Source: Podocnemis expansa
Lineage: Eukaryota; Chordata; Testudines; Podocnemididae
Reading direction: 5' to 3'
DNA: 64,000 nucleotides
NCBI GenBank assembly: GCA_007922195.1
Contig: ML681990.1
Span: 34,669,733-34,733,732, forward strand
Shown here: one piece after another, positions 33,966-43,990 of the stretch
Layout: every line of letters begins with the position of its first letter
Numbering within the stretch: the stretch's first letter is position 1
Program-made: the position numbers and the translations under genes
The notes under the pieces: model-generated
Databases searched by the model: none
What the model saw: the letters and a program-made list of their open reading frames with translations, nothing else
Told to the model about the DNA's origin: nothing

Positions 33966-35934
33966 ATTGGGTTTTTTTAGCCTGAGCAGAAACAAAATTC
34001 CTCACATGCATACCGAGGGAGGCAGCAGAACATATGTGGAAAACAAGGAATAAGTTAAGCAATAGATTTCTTGATTTATTGAAGTAATACTACTAAGATA
34101 TACTCCCCTGGTGAAATTCTTTCCTTACATAACTCTTCCAAAGTCAGTGGAATTATAGCAGAAATTAATTTGGCCTAGAAAAGGCAATATATTTAACTAT
34201 AGAGTAAGTTGTGCATCATGCAAAATGAGGACAAGTGTCTTAACATCCCAAGTAAAAGTACTCCATGGCTATTTAGGCAATCTGTTTTTCCCAAAAATCT
34301 CACTTAATAATTTTGGTTATAAAAGTATTTGCTCAGCAGGCACAATGACTATTTGTCTAAATTAAATAATCAATATCCTTAACAGGAGATTGCCTCATAT
34401 TATGGGTTTGCACAGCACTTGCATGATGATGTTTTGATCTAGTAGGGGCTATGTATGTTTTAACAATACAAATATTAATGAAAATGTATTTGCTAAGGAC
34501 AAAGTATTTGATGCATTACAGAATACAGAAGAGACAGGGTCACTGTTCAAGAAGCTTACAGTCTAAAAAGGTATACAAATGACAATTCAGAACTAAAGCA
34601 CCAGGTGATTAGGAGATGACTGCATTGCACATTAGGTGCAACTTGTTAATTTATTCCTAAATAAAGTAATAACATGTCTCTAGGAGATGGTTTAATGTTC
34701 AATCTTCATGATGGCAGTGTGTTTTTAGGAGTAAAATGTAAAAACTTTCTGCACCCTGAATAAAAGAATTCCATATATAATGGGTGACACAAGAGAAGAG
34801 ATATGAGAGTAGGTGAAAACTACCAAGTAAGTTGTGAGAAATGAGAAGAGGGAAGAGCTAGTCCAGCAAGTTTTCGAAGTTTGAAGAAATAGATATATTA
34901 TAGGACAGAACAGAGTTTTGTAGAATCTTGAATATAAGGAACAAGCAGATGGCAAAAAACCAGTAGACGGATCTGAACCCACGATAGCTCGAAGACATTA
35001 ATCTACTCCTGTTGTTCTAAAGCTCTCAGATTTGTTTAATTAAAGTAAGAAACTATTTTGTAATATATAGGGTTCATCAGCATGCCAAGTGTCCTTTTTA
35101 AGTCTTTGGTTGCTAGTTGGGTCAGGTGGCTAAGGATTATGTGATTGTCACAAAGAAGTGGTGATATATACAGAAGGGAGTCCATCCAGACAAAGAAAGG
35201 TGACCTAGGGTCATGGAAGAGGTTCTCTGAACCAATAAGATGAAAAATACCTGCCAGGAACCAGTCATGGCTGGGAATTGTATTTAGCAAAGGCTAGATA
35301 AGGGGCCTGATTTTGAGAGGGCTGTAGAAAACTGTGCATGCTCAGCTGGAAAATTTTATTGAACTGAACTAATCTATTTTGTTAAGTAAACTGTTTCCCA
35401 TGAAAGGACTGTGAGTGAACCATCTGAGGACATGTGCACTCTTCAGGAAGCTGAACTGGGAAAAATGAGGCAGTAGGTATTACATGACCAGATGAGGGAA
35501 GCTGATTCTTGCACAAAGGCACAAAAAAACAGTCTGAAAATACTGATGATGGAGAATAGCACATACATATGCCCTGCATTAGTGGGGAAAAGGACTATGA
35601 AGTAGGTGAGCTAATGGTTCTTTTTATTCTCTGGCTTGTGCTACTAACCTACAACTTAGTAAAGTCAGAAAACTTACTTTTGGTTTCTTCCCTCTAATTT
35701 ATAAATAAATAAAATGATTTATAGATTAGTTATAAATCTCTGAAAATACAAGAAAGCTAATATATGCCCAACTACAAACACAATAATGCCATAATTAAGA
35801 ATCATGTATGTAAGTGGAGTTGTAGGTGTCCTGGTCCCAGAATATTGAAGATACAAGGTGATTAGATATAATAAAGATAACTGAGCCATTAGAGATTAGC
35901 TTTGAAAACTCATGAAAGGCAGAAGAGATTCCAG
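33966..35934. other. Unannotated non-coding stretch
   Basis: A scrap near 34525-34572 ('GAGACAGGGTCACTGTTC' then 'AGAAGCTTACAGTCTAAAAA') resembles an old amniote SINE piece. Two minus frames of 85 and 84 codons (34725-35290) have no domain-like pattern. Confidence 0.35.
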
Positions 35935-36054
35935 AGGACTGGAAGAGCATGTATAGTGCCAATCTATTAATAAGGGCAATAAGAACAACCAGGGAAATTA
36001 CAGAGCAATCAGCTTAACTTCTGTGTCCCACAAATAAACAATTAACTTGCAAAC
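35935..36054 (+). pseudogene. CR1-like RT fragment, first copy, part 1
   Basis: Plus-strand reading gives 'PEDWKSMYSANLL' then a broken 'NNQGNYRAISLTSVS'-like stretch, the start of the CR1 reverse transcriptase. It is interrupted at 36063 by a hAT element. Confidence 0.55.
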
Positions 36055-36244
36055 ATCTAGAACAGTTGTTCTCAACCACTGTGTTGGGACATATTACTGT
36101 TTCACCACACAGCTGTATGTCATAGAGAGCTGGGGAGATGGCTGCATGTGACCTGGAGGGAGTGGGCTAATGTGTCTTGTAGAGTCGTGATATGCTGCCA
36201 AGTGTGTCACAACCCACAGAAGGTTGAGAACCACTGACCTAGAA
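36055..36244. mobile_element. hAT-Charlie-like short element with target duplication, nested in CR1
   Basis: The body 36063-36236 (174 bp) starts CAGTTGTTCTCAACC and ends GGTTGAGAACCACTG, which pair as terminal inverted repeats with one difference. Flanks ATCTAGAA (36055-36062) and ACCTAGAA (36237-36244) match at 7 of 8 positions. The end sequence is that of the Charlie group of hAT elements. Non-coding. Confidence 0.8.
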
Positions 36245-36480
36245 AATAATAAGAGGAGAAATAACAGCCAACATGGAACTGTCAAGAACAAATTGTGTCA
36301 CACAAACCTGTTAGCTTTTTTTCTGACAGTGTAACAAGCCATATGGAGATAGAGGAAGTAGTAGATGTGGCATATCTTGACTTTAGTAAAGCTTTTCATA
36401 TGGTCTCCATCTCATAAACAAACTAGGGATACACAATCTAGATGGAGCTACTACAACATTCATGCATAACTCGCCAGACT
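36245..36480 (+). pseudogene. CR1-like RT fragment, first copy, part 2
   Basis: After the hAT insertion the CR1 reading resumes: 'ANMELSRTNCVTQTC'-like and then 'VDVAYLDFSKAFHMVSIS'-like pieces in shifting frames. It stops where the second CR1 copy begins. Confidence 0.5.
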
Positions 36481-37130
36481 GTATGACTGAGCAGCCCTCA
36501 GTGCTGAAAGAACAGGTTCAGGACTATTTAGAAAGTCTGATCATACACCTGGTCAAGGACGGTTGGAAAAGAACAAATATAGTGCTCATTTTCAAAAAAG
36601 TGAAGGAGGAGGATCCAGGGAATTACAGAACAGTCAGCCTTTCTCCAGTCCCCAGAAAACTGATGCAGCAAGTCCTCAAGGAATATATTTTGAGGCACTT
36701 GGAAGAGAAGAAAAGTGATCAGGAACAGAGAACATGAATTCACCAAGGATAGGTCATGTCTGACCACCCTGACTACCTTCCATGATGAAGTGACTGGTTC
36801 TGTAGATGTGATATACCTTGACTTCAGCAAAGATTTTGATATAGTTTCCTGCAATATTCTTATCAGCAAGTTAAAGAAGCATGGATTGGATGGAAGTATT
36901 ATAAGATGGAGAGAAAGCTGACTAGACCATTAGGCTCAAAAAGTAGAGATCAATGTCTAGTTGGCAGTTGGTAACAAGTAGAATCTCCACTGGTCAATGC
37001 TGAGTTTTGTTCAACATCTTCATTAAGATCTGGAGGATGGGGTAGAGTCCACCCTCAACAAGTCTGAAAATGAAATTAAGCTGGGGTGGGTGATAAATAT
37101 GCTGGAGGGAAAGGATAGGATACAGAGGCT
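36481..37130 (+). pseudogene. CR1-like RT fragment, second copy
   Basis: Open pieces (91 codons at 36462-36737, 68 codons at 36715-36921) read 'KRTNIVLIFKKVKEEDPGNY', 'RTVSLSPVPRKLMQQVLK' and 'VDVIYLDFSKDFDIVSCNIL'. It repeats the region already present at 35935-36480, so it is a separate insertion, or a tandem part, of the same family. Frameshifted and dead. Confidence 0.7.
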
Positions 37131-37381
37131 ATGCCTACATCTAGAATTTTAATTTGGACTTGCAAGTCTGAACTAAATAAGTCCAAGGTTAATATGAACT
37201 AACCTCAGGCTAGTTCGAACTAACCCGAACTTTTTAGTTTGAACTAGCCATGTGTTCTAGTTCGAACTAAAGCTTTAGTTTCAACTAGAATGCATGGCTA
37301 GTTTGAACTAATGGCTTAGTTTGAACTTTTTAGGTTCAAACTAGCCATTACTTCAGTTCTTGCCCGTGCTTAGTTCGAACT
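37131..37381. mobile_element. Inverted-repeat DNA element fragment with TTCGAACTA blocks
   Basis: It opens with 'GGCTATGCCTACATCTAGA', like the ends at 39359 and 41911, and then holds many variants of 'TAGTTCGAACTA' in both directions. A matching right end is missing. It lies between CR1 coding sequence and a CR1 3' end. Confidence 0.45.
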
Positions 37382-37445
37382 AAGTTTGTTTGAGCAGGGG
37401 GTTGGACTAGGTGACCTCAAGAGGCCCTTTCCAACCCTAATCTTC
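37382..37445 (+). mobile_element. CR1 LINE 3' end
   Basis: 'GCAGGGGGTTGGACTAGGTG' followed by 'ACCTCAAGAGGCCCTTTCCA' is the CR1 3' end motif. It probably closes the second CR1 copy, which the inverted-repeat element split. Confidence 0.65.
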
Positions 37446-37795
37446 TGCTTCTATCAAAACCGTATCTAGGGAGTAGTTACCAGTGGTCAAAAGTCAAGCT
37501 GCAAAGCCATATTGAATGGGTCTGGCAGGGATGAGTTCTGAGTCCAGTTCTGTTCAACACTTTCATCAGTGATTTAAATAACAGCATAAACAGTACAATT
37601 ATGTTTCCGCATGATGCCAAGCTGGAAGAAGTTGCAAGTGCTTAGAGGATAGCATTAAAATTCAAAATAATGTGAACAAACTGGAGAAATTATTTTAGGT
37701 CAATAAGATGAAATTCAATATGGCTTGTGACATTAGCTTACACAGTGAAAGACAGCAAAGAATAGGGAAACTGAGGCATAACACCTCATTGCCTT
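37446..37795 (+). pseudogene. CR1-like RT fragment, first copy, part 3
   Basis: Plus-strand reading gives 'SYQWSKVKLQSHIEWVWQG', then 'SPVLFNTFISDLNNSINS', a degenerate form of the CR1 stretch just before the YADD box ('GPLLFNIFINDL'). It continues the interrupted first copy. Dead. Confidence 0.6.
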
Positions 37796-39224
37796 CATGG
37801 CTAAATGCCAGAATTTCTACACTATAAAGAATGTTAATGTCTACACTGACTTTATGTTGATTGCATTACAAACAATTGACACAGTTCGTATGGATAAATT
37901 ACCTATTTTCATTGGCACATGTGCTACGAACACAGATCCAATCTGCTCTAGCAAAACAATGGTAATATTTGTTATTTCCACAGCAAACCTTACAAAGAAA
38001 AAGCCTATACAGTTAAATGTGGTTTTGGTAAACTGTTTTTTATACCGTTACTTCTAATATTGGGTTAGGTACAGAACCAAATATGGGAAGTTTCCAGGAT
38101 GCATTCTGTAGTGTCTGGAACACCATTTCTTGTACCAGTTGTGCCTTGTGGATGTGTTTAAAATGTGTCATGATATGATTAAAATGTGAATATGTATATC
38201 ATTGTTGCCACCACTGTTATATAATTGCAACAAAGCTTATACAAAAGTATGTCATATGAAGTATTAATGGAAAACTTATGATTTGCTCAGTATGATTATC
38301 CTGTTTATGCACATGTATTATCTTTGTATCTGAAGTGACTAATATGACTTTCCATCTGGATTTCAGATGTGCTTGCTCCTGAAGTAACACATAAAAAGAG
38401 CTTGACCCCATTTGGTGAGCTTTCCTTTGGATATTTCAGCCAAAATGTGAGCAGTGGATGTTCCTATGACTCAACAAAGCAAGCAAGAACATGTGACTTG
38501 CTCATGTGACCTTGGACTTCATTGTGTTTCTGTGAATTTCCACAAACTGAAACAATGAGCACCCACCCACTGACAGAGCGTATTCAAGGTCTTGGAAAAA
38601 TATCCTAAAAATTTTTGTTTTCTTTTCCTGCTTCATTTCTCTGGACCAGATTGCTAACAAAGAAGCTCTAAACAAGGACTGATGCCCCCCGCCCCCAGCT
38701 GTCTAGATAATTTCCAGAGACCCTTGGCAAATTAAGAACTTTGCCATTCACTTTTATCATCTCTACTTTGAAAATGACCTATGAATATTATTCACAGCTG
38801 TATGTACCAATACATTTTAACCAAAATTCTCTCTTTCCTTTTTATAATAGTTAATAAGTAGCAATCATGTACTTGGGTAAGAACTGAACTGTTCATTGAA
38901 CTGTTTGGTAATGGACACAGTCCTCTGGGATTGATAGAACTTTTGAACATCTGATGGATAAAGATTTTCAGCAAACACCACCTTATGTGACTTTGCTGCC
39001 TAGGTAGAAGTCAGAGAACTGGGTGGTTTTCAGGCAACTTTGTTTTTGTCTTCTTAATAACCAGTGAGGTGATCAGAAGCTGTTTGTTTTCTGCTTGGTA
39101 TAGGTAATGGAAGAAAAACGTCCAGTATTTAGGAGTCTGCCTGCCTCATTCTCTGTAGTTTTGCCTTGTTTCAGTTATCTCAGCACAGCTCCCCTACAGG
39201 CAAACATCACAAGGCCAACTACTT
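37796..39224. other. Unannotated stretch, possibly an old interspersed repeat at 38060-39010
   Basis: The part 38060-39010 has phrases ('TTTGCTCCTGAAGTAACAC'-like, 'CATGTGACCTTGGACTTC', 'CTGGACC..ATTGCT') that I associate with a common turtle repeat, but I cannot name it or fix its limits. 37796-38059 shows nothing. Confidence 0.3.
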
Positions 39225-39357
39225 CACTTAGGAAGGAACAAACAATTGCACACTTCTGAAGTGGAAAATGACTGCCTTGGAAAGAGTATTGGGGAAAGGG
39301 ATCATTACAGTGAATTACAGATTAATATGAATAAACAGTGTGACAGTTGCAAAAAAG
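39225..39357 (+). pseudogene. CR1-like ORF2 fragment, upstream part
   Basis: Plus-strand reading ends in 'INKQCDSCKK'-like sequence, the CR1 motif before 'KANEILGC'. The continuation is found at 40623, so a 1.26-kb element sits between. Confidence 0.5.
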
Positions 39358-39649
39358 GCTATGTCTACACTATAGGGCTTGGTTAAATTGGCTTAAAGTC
39401 TGCTTTAAACTGGCTTAAAGTAAACCTTCTTAAATCAGCTTAGAGAATCCACAGTCAAAATGCCAGCATGGCACTCCATACCCTCCATGTGTTGGCCAGA
39501 CTCTTCCAGCTCTGGACCAGCTGCTGCAGGGCAACTGCCAGTCAGGGAGACTACTGTGGGGGGGGTCAGGACCCCCTCCCACGCAGCCCCAATCCTGCTC
39601 CAGGGCCCAATCCAGCAGAGTGACACCCCTGCTGCCAGCGCAGGGGCAG

Positions 39650-40033
39650 GGCACAGCAGTTGTTAAGATTCAAGCACTGGGAAACAGCACATAGAGGAAG
39701 GTGAAGTCAAATCACCATTGTAATGGGGAAAAAATCCATAGTCAGGATTTAAGCCTGCTTTCACACTATCTAATCTAAAAGAAATAGCAACTTTCTTTTC
39801 TTTCTATGTGCTGTATCCCAGTTTTTGAAACTTAACAACTGCTTTGATTTGTTGTTACAGTGTGACCTAATCCTATGTCTTACACTCTCCTGCATTTATT
39901 TTCATCCCATTCTGTAATTCCCCCGTCTTCAAACCACCTGACAAAGTGCGATTTTCTCCCATGAAAGCTCACGCAATAACAAAATTTTTTGGTCTTAAAA
40001 AGTGCCACGGAACTCCTTGTTTGTCTTACAACA
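39650..40033 (+). mobile_element. Penelope-like insertion, copy 6 (inner part then plus arm)
   Basis: It starts with an inner segment 'GTGAAGTCAAATCACCATTG' (39702 onward) that also occurs at 42130 in copy 7. The arm then follows: 'CTTACACTCTCCTGCATTT', 'CTGACAAAGTGCG', 'CATGAAAGCTCACGCAAT' and 'AAAAGTGCCACGGAACTCC'. Order here is inner part then plus arm. In copy 7 it is minus arm then inner part. Truncated at 'GTTTGTCTTACAAC'. Confidence 0.6.
39936..39977 (+). ncRNA. Hammerhead-ribozyme-like motif in PLE copy 6
   Basis: CTGACAA at 39938-39944, stem II GTGCGA-TTTTC-TCCCAT, GAAA at 39963-39966, then GC-TCAC-GC as stem III. G8 is changed to A and no NUH cleavage triplet follows stem III. Probably inactive. 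Confidence 0.4.
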
Positions 40034-40035
40034 AT

Positions 40036-40273
40036 ATCGGGGGGGTCGGGCTGAGAAGGGTGGACACATGGGTCAGACTGCGAAGGTGAGGAGATGTGGG
40101 GTTGGGCTGCAGAAGCGGGGAGACAAGCAGGGTAAGGCTGGAGAAGGCAAGAGAGACACACAGGGTAAGGCAGAGAAGGGAAGAGCGATACATGGGGTCA
40201 GGCCAAGGGGGGGGGAGATGCAGGGTCAGGCTAAGAAGGGGAGAGATGCCAGTTCAGGTCAGGGAAGGCAACA
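40036..40273 (+). repeat. G-rich minisatellite, about 28-33 bp unit, about 8 copies
   Basis: Units read like 'GGGTCAGGCTGAGAAGGGGA' followed by 'GAGA..CA'. Eight imperfect units run from 40036 to 40273 with lengths of 28 to 33 bases. The 93- and 116-codon plus frames over it are repeats without coding meaning. Confidence 0.75.
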
Positions 40274-40622
40274 TGGGCTGTAGTGCTAGGATGCAGGGCT
40301 TGGGCCAAGACATGGGGGTTTTGATGTGTTGCACACAGCTGGAAACGCTCCTAACTGTGCTGTGCCTTCCCTCCATCCCCATGTTTCAGACAGTTAGGAG
40401 GTCAGTTAAGTTGACTTCAGCCAGCTCCTGGGATACACTGGCTTAAATCGACTTAGTAAAGTAGACATAAACTGCTAAGTCGACTTCATAAGTGAGAGTT
40501 ATTAAGTCGCCTTAAGCAAACACTTACATTGACTTAATATCTTCTTAATGTGGTTAGTGCTTTGTTTAAGTTGATTTAAGCGGTTTTAAGTCGACTTAAA
40601 CCCATAGTGTAGACTCACCCCG

Positions 40623-41220
40623 AAAGAGCAGCAAACATTCTGGGATGCTTTAGCAGGAGTATTGTAAGAATGAGAAATAACTCTTCCTCTCTACTCTATC
40701 CTAATAAGGCCTGAGCTGGAGAATTGTTCCAGCTTTGTACACTACATTTTAGGAATAATGTCAGCAAATTGGTTAAAGTCCACAGAAGAATATCAAAAAT
40801 AATCAAAGGTCTAGAAAACACTGCCTTTGAGGAAAGATTTTTTAAAAAATTGCTTTGTTTGGAAGAAAGAGGACTGATGGGGGAGTATGATAGCAGTTTT
40901 CAAGTACATAAGTATTTCTCCTTGATCTCTGATGATAAGGCAAGAAGCAATGGTCTTAAATTGCAGCAAGGGAGGTTTTGGAAGGTTGTTTTTTTGTTTT
41001 TTTTTATATTGTTCAACCTCAGTGTCAGGGTTTTTAAGCATCAGAACAAATTACCAAAGGAGGCTGTGGAATCTCTGTCATTGGAGGTTTTAAAGAACAG
41101 GTTGTCAAACACCTGTCTGGAATGGTTTAGTTATTTTGTCTTGCCTTCAGTGCCAAGGACTGAACTAGATTACCTACTGAGATCCTTCCAGTCCTACTAT
41201 TCTGATTTTATATTTATCTC
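40623..41220 (+). pseudogene. CR1-like ORF2 C-terminal fragment
   Basis: A 177-codon frame begins at 40724 and reads 'VHRRISKIIKGLENTAFEER', 'SLISDDKARSNGLKLQQGR' and 'HQNKLPKEAVESLSLEVLKN', the CR1 RT tail. Before it the frame reads 'ANILGCFSRSI'. The non-coding end includes 'GGACTGAACTAGATTACC'. It is old and has small insertions (a T-run at 40988-41005). Confidence 0.75.
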
Positions 41221-41909
41221 ACCCAGCTTCTTTCCTGTAAGAATCATGTTATTCTGAACATTATACCTTCACCTATCTTTGGATTTGAACAAAGCCCAGC
41301 AGAGCAGGACTTCTATCTTCTTTGGGAATTCTGGGCTGCACAATAAACATTATAGCATAATAGTAGTTAAAGAGAAATGATAATAGTATCTAATAAAATG
41401 TCATCTGGCATTAATACTGTGTATTGTGTTAACAAAATATTTAGAATACATAGTTGAAACATGTGGCCTCCTTCTACGCACTCCCATTAGGGCCTCAGGG
41501 ATGGCTGCAAGGGGCCTCTCACCTCAATTCCCCTAGCAACTCCATGGGAAGCTTATCTTCCAGTGTATTAATAACCACTGTACAAGCAGTCTGTAGCAGA
41601 AGTTTCAGAACATAACTCATATCACTCCAGTAATAATAATCCTTAAAAATCACATATCCCACTGGGTATTAACATAATATATACACTATTCTGGCATCTT
41701 CTGGAATACATAGTGTCATTCCTTCTTTATTCTTCTGCCAGGATGCTCATCCCAGGCCTTCCTCAGAGACAGAACCTGCCCTTCCCAGCAGGAACCCCAC
41801 AGCCTCTCTACAGGGAGTATCCTCCTTTCATTGTTCTCTGGGTACAACTCTCAGCACTGAGACATCATCAGTAATTCCTTTCAGTGCTCCCCCTTCCATC
41901 AGCTCTCAG
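41221..41909. other. Unannotated non-coding stretch
   Basis: Nothing nameable seen. Confidence 0.35.
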
Positions 41910-41913
41910 AGGC

Positions 41914-42369
41914 TATGTCTACATTAAAAAAACTAGGAGTCGTGTGGCACTTAAAGACTAACAGATTTATTTTTTGCAAGAGCTTTCATGGGAGAAAATC
42001 CCACTTCATCAGATGCTTTGAAGATGGGCGAACTTACAGAATAGAATGAAAATGCAAGGGAGTGTAAAACATAGGTTCAGGTCATATAGTAACAGCAAAT
42101 CAGAACAGTTGTTAGGTTCAAACCCTGGAAAGGGTGAAGTCAAATTACCTTTTGTAATGAGAAAAGAAACCACAGTCTTGATTTAATTCTGCTTTCACAC
42201 AATTTAATTTGCATATTAATTCCAGTTTAGCTATTTATCTTTGAAAGTCTTGATGCCCCAGTCACATCTCTTTGTACAATCGTTAACAAATCATTTATCA
42301 AGTGATTAGAAAGATGGAAGTGATCAGCAACTGGGTTTTTCTTTTTTTTTACTTTGATATGTCTCCATT
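41914..42369. mobile_element. Penelope-like insertion, copy 7, with target duplications, nested in the fold-back element
   Basis: The body 41926-42357 is flanked by TATGTCTACATT (41914-41925) and TATGTCTCCATT (42358-42369), 11 of 12 equal. The left part is the minus-orientation arm ('GGAGTCGTGTGGCACTTAAA', 'CACTTCATCAGATGC'). The right part (from about 42130) is the inner segment 'GTGAAGTCAAATTACCTTTT' shared with copy 6. The insertion falls inside the left inverted repeat of the fold-back element. Confidence 0.75.
41976..42013 (-). ncRNA. Hammerhead-ribozyme-like motif with intact CUGAUGA and GAAA, PLE copy 7
   Basis: Minus strand: CTGATGA (42012-42006), one extra A, stem II GTGGGA-TTTTC-TCCCAT (all six pairs formed, the first a G-U), GAAA (41987-41984), then GC-TCTT-GC as a two-pair stem III. 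This matches the type I hammerhead plan reported for Penelope-like elements. The base after stem III is A rather than U, so the usual NUH cleavage triplet is not present. Activity is doubtful. Confidence 0.5.
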
Positions 42370-43059
42370 GCCTTGCAATTTTGAAAAAAAACTTTTTTCG
42401 GGATAAGTATTTCAAAATAATTATCTTGAAAATTTTTTTTCAAAAAAATGCTATTTCGGGACAACAGTCTGGGGACTGCTCGTTGTCCCGAAATACTGCA
42501 GCTTTTTTTTTTCCCCCTCCAAAAAAGAAAGTCTACACTGGAATTTTTTTTTCAGAAAAAAGCAAGGCAATGGATGAGATAGGGAGACTTTTTCAGAAAA
42601 AAGCCTTTGCTATGTCCAGGGATGGCTTTTTTTCCAAAAAGCTAGCTCGAAAAAGGCTTTTTTTCCTATATTAAACAAGGTTTAACAAACCCAAAAAAAG
42701 CACGCTGGTATTTCGAGATACCGAAGCACTTTTTCAAAAAAGGTAAACCCAACAGCTTTTTCAAAATAAAAAAGCCTTTCTCAAGCTAGCTTTTTTTGAA
42801 AAAAGCCATCCCTTGACACGGTAAAGGCTTTTTTTCTGAAAAAGCCTCCCTATCTCATCCATTGCCTTACTCTTCTTCCAAAAAAGAAAGTCTGGTGTAG
42901 ACTTTCTTTTTCAAACAAACAACAACAACAAAAAAATAAGTGCCACGGTATTTCGAAATAGCATTTTTGAAAAAAAGTTTTTTCAAGATAATTATTTTGA
43001 AATACGTATCTCGAAAAATGTTTTTTCGAAAATGCTGGGCAATGTAGATGTGCCCTCTA

Positions 43060-43774
43060 GTTTTTGTCTCTGGCTCTTTGGCCTTGAGCCTGGTCTGCAG
43101 TAAAAGGCACTAGCAGGGAAGGAAATACCAGCTGAAAGCAGTAATTAGCTCATGCTAGACCCTGGCCCAAAGAGGCAAGTAGGAACAGTTGCCACCTAGC
43201 AAAGGTAGATAAATAAGCCTGCTGGAGTGAAATACAGAGGGGTATGGGCAGGGAGAAAGGTGGGAGCTTGGTAGCTCAGTGTGCCTTCTAGTTTTGTAAG
43301 GATAAGGAACTCTATGTCTCAGGACCTACTGAGGCCTTATTGGGAGTGGTATTGTAGTCTCCACTTCTGTAAATAAGCCAATATGCGTGTTTGCACCAGG
43401 TGATACCTTGGAGTCCCATTACCTGGCAGGGGGAGACTCACGATAGTTGCTGGGCCTGCACCCTGAATATCTGGCCCAGTGCCCCAAGCTGTGGCACTAG
43501 CAGTTTGCTTTCCTGTGTTAGCCCAGTTAGCACAGCCAGGATGCTCTGCTCAGTCTGCTTCCTCCCCCGAGAACGGCCAGGAGCAGGTCACCTCAGATGT
43601 GTGGGGCTATGGTGCATGGATGCAGCCAGGGTAGGGTGGTGAGGTGCCGTGGTACCTGGAGTCACATCAGGCACTGGGCAGGTTTGTGAGCCTCTGCCAC
43701 ACCCCCTTTTTTTTGGTGGAGCACTCTCCTGGGGAGACCGCTTTGAGGACCCAAAGGCTGGGAGCTACTGACTA
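43060..43774. other. Unannotated non-coding stretch
   Basis: A GC-richer part (43385-43660) may be an unnamed repeat. The 83-codon plus frame there lacks domain features. Confidence 0.35.
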
Positions 43775-43990
43775 CATGGCCCATATCTGATGATGGAGTT
43801 TGGGTTGTGAGGCTGTTTAATTGCAGTGTAGGTGTTTGGGCTTGGGCTAGAGAACAGGTTCTAAGATTCTGCAAAAAGAAAGGGCCCAGGCTCAATCGAA
43901 GCAACAGCACCATAATTAAAGAGCACCAGAGCCCAAGATGACTGCTGTGGATCAGCTGTGGGCGTTTAATTGCAGTGTAGACATACCGTT
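43775..43990. mobile_element. Inverted-repeat DNA element fragment (right end)
   Basis: It ends 'TTTAATTGCAGTGTAGACAT', whose reverse complement ATGTCTACACTGCAATTAAA is a typical end of reptile non-autonomous DNA elements. A second 'GTTTAATTGCAGTGTAGG' lies inside near 43812 in the same direction. Left end not found. Confidence 0.45.

Larger units (their letters stand above)
39358..40622. mobile_element. Non-autonomous inverted-repeat DNA transposon inserted in CR1
   Basis: The left end reads GGCTATGTCTACACTATAGG, and the reverse complement of the right end is GGGGTGAGTCTACACTATGG. Inner ends carry many 'TTAAGTCGACTTA'-type blocks (40440-40600) and 'GGCTTAAAG' blocks (39390-39430). It contains a PLE copy and a minisatellite. 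No transposase frame. Because CR1 reads through from 39357 to 40623, the element is younger than that CR1 copy. Confidence 0.65.
41910..43059. mobile_element. Large palindromic (fold-back) DNA element
   Basis: The outer ends read AGGCTATGTCTACATT on the left and, in reverse complement, AGGGCACATCTACATTGCC on the right. Once the nested PLE (41926-42357) is removed, the left arm 42370-42690 and the right arm 42740-43045 are reverse complements of each other over most of their length, for example 'GGCAATGGATGAGATAGGGA' at 42570 and 'TCCCTATCTCATCCATTGCC' near 42850. Rich in TTTCGAAA-like and poly-A/T blocks. The 106-codon frame at 42354-42674 is an artefact of these runs. No transposase. Confidence 0.7.

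Noticed and set aside
40002..40446. Gly/Arg-rich open frames of 93 and 116 codons
   Set aside because: They translate a G-rich minisatellite and shift with each unit-length change.
8336..42357. The seven spaced Penelope-like copies as a CRISPR array or tandem array
   Set aside because: They are kilobases apart, in both orientations, with individual target duplications in four cases, so they are dispersed insertions.
42354..42674. A Lys/Phe-rich frame of 106 codons
   Set aside because: It is read from A/T runs in a palindromic element and is not continuous with any coding pattern.
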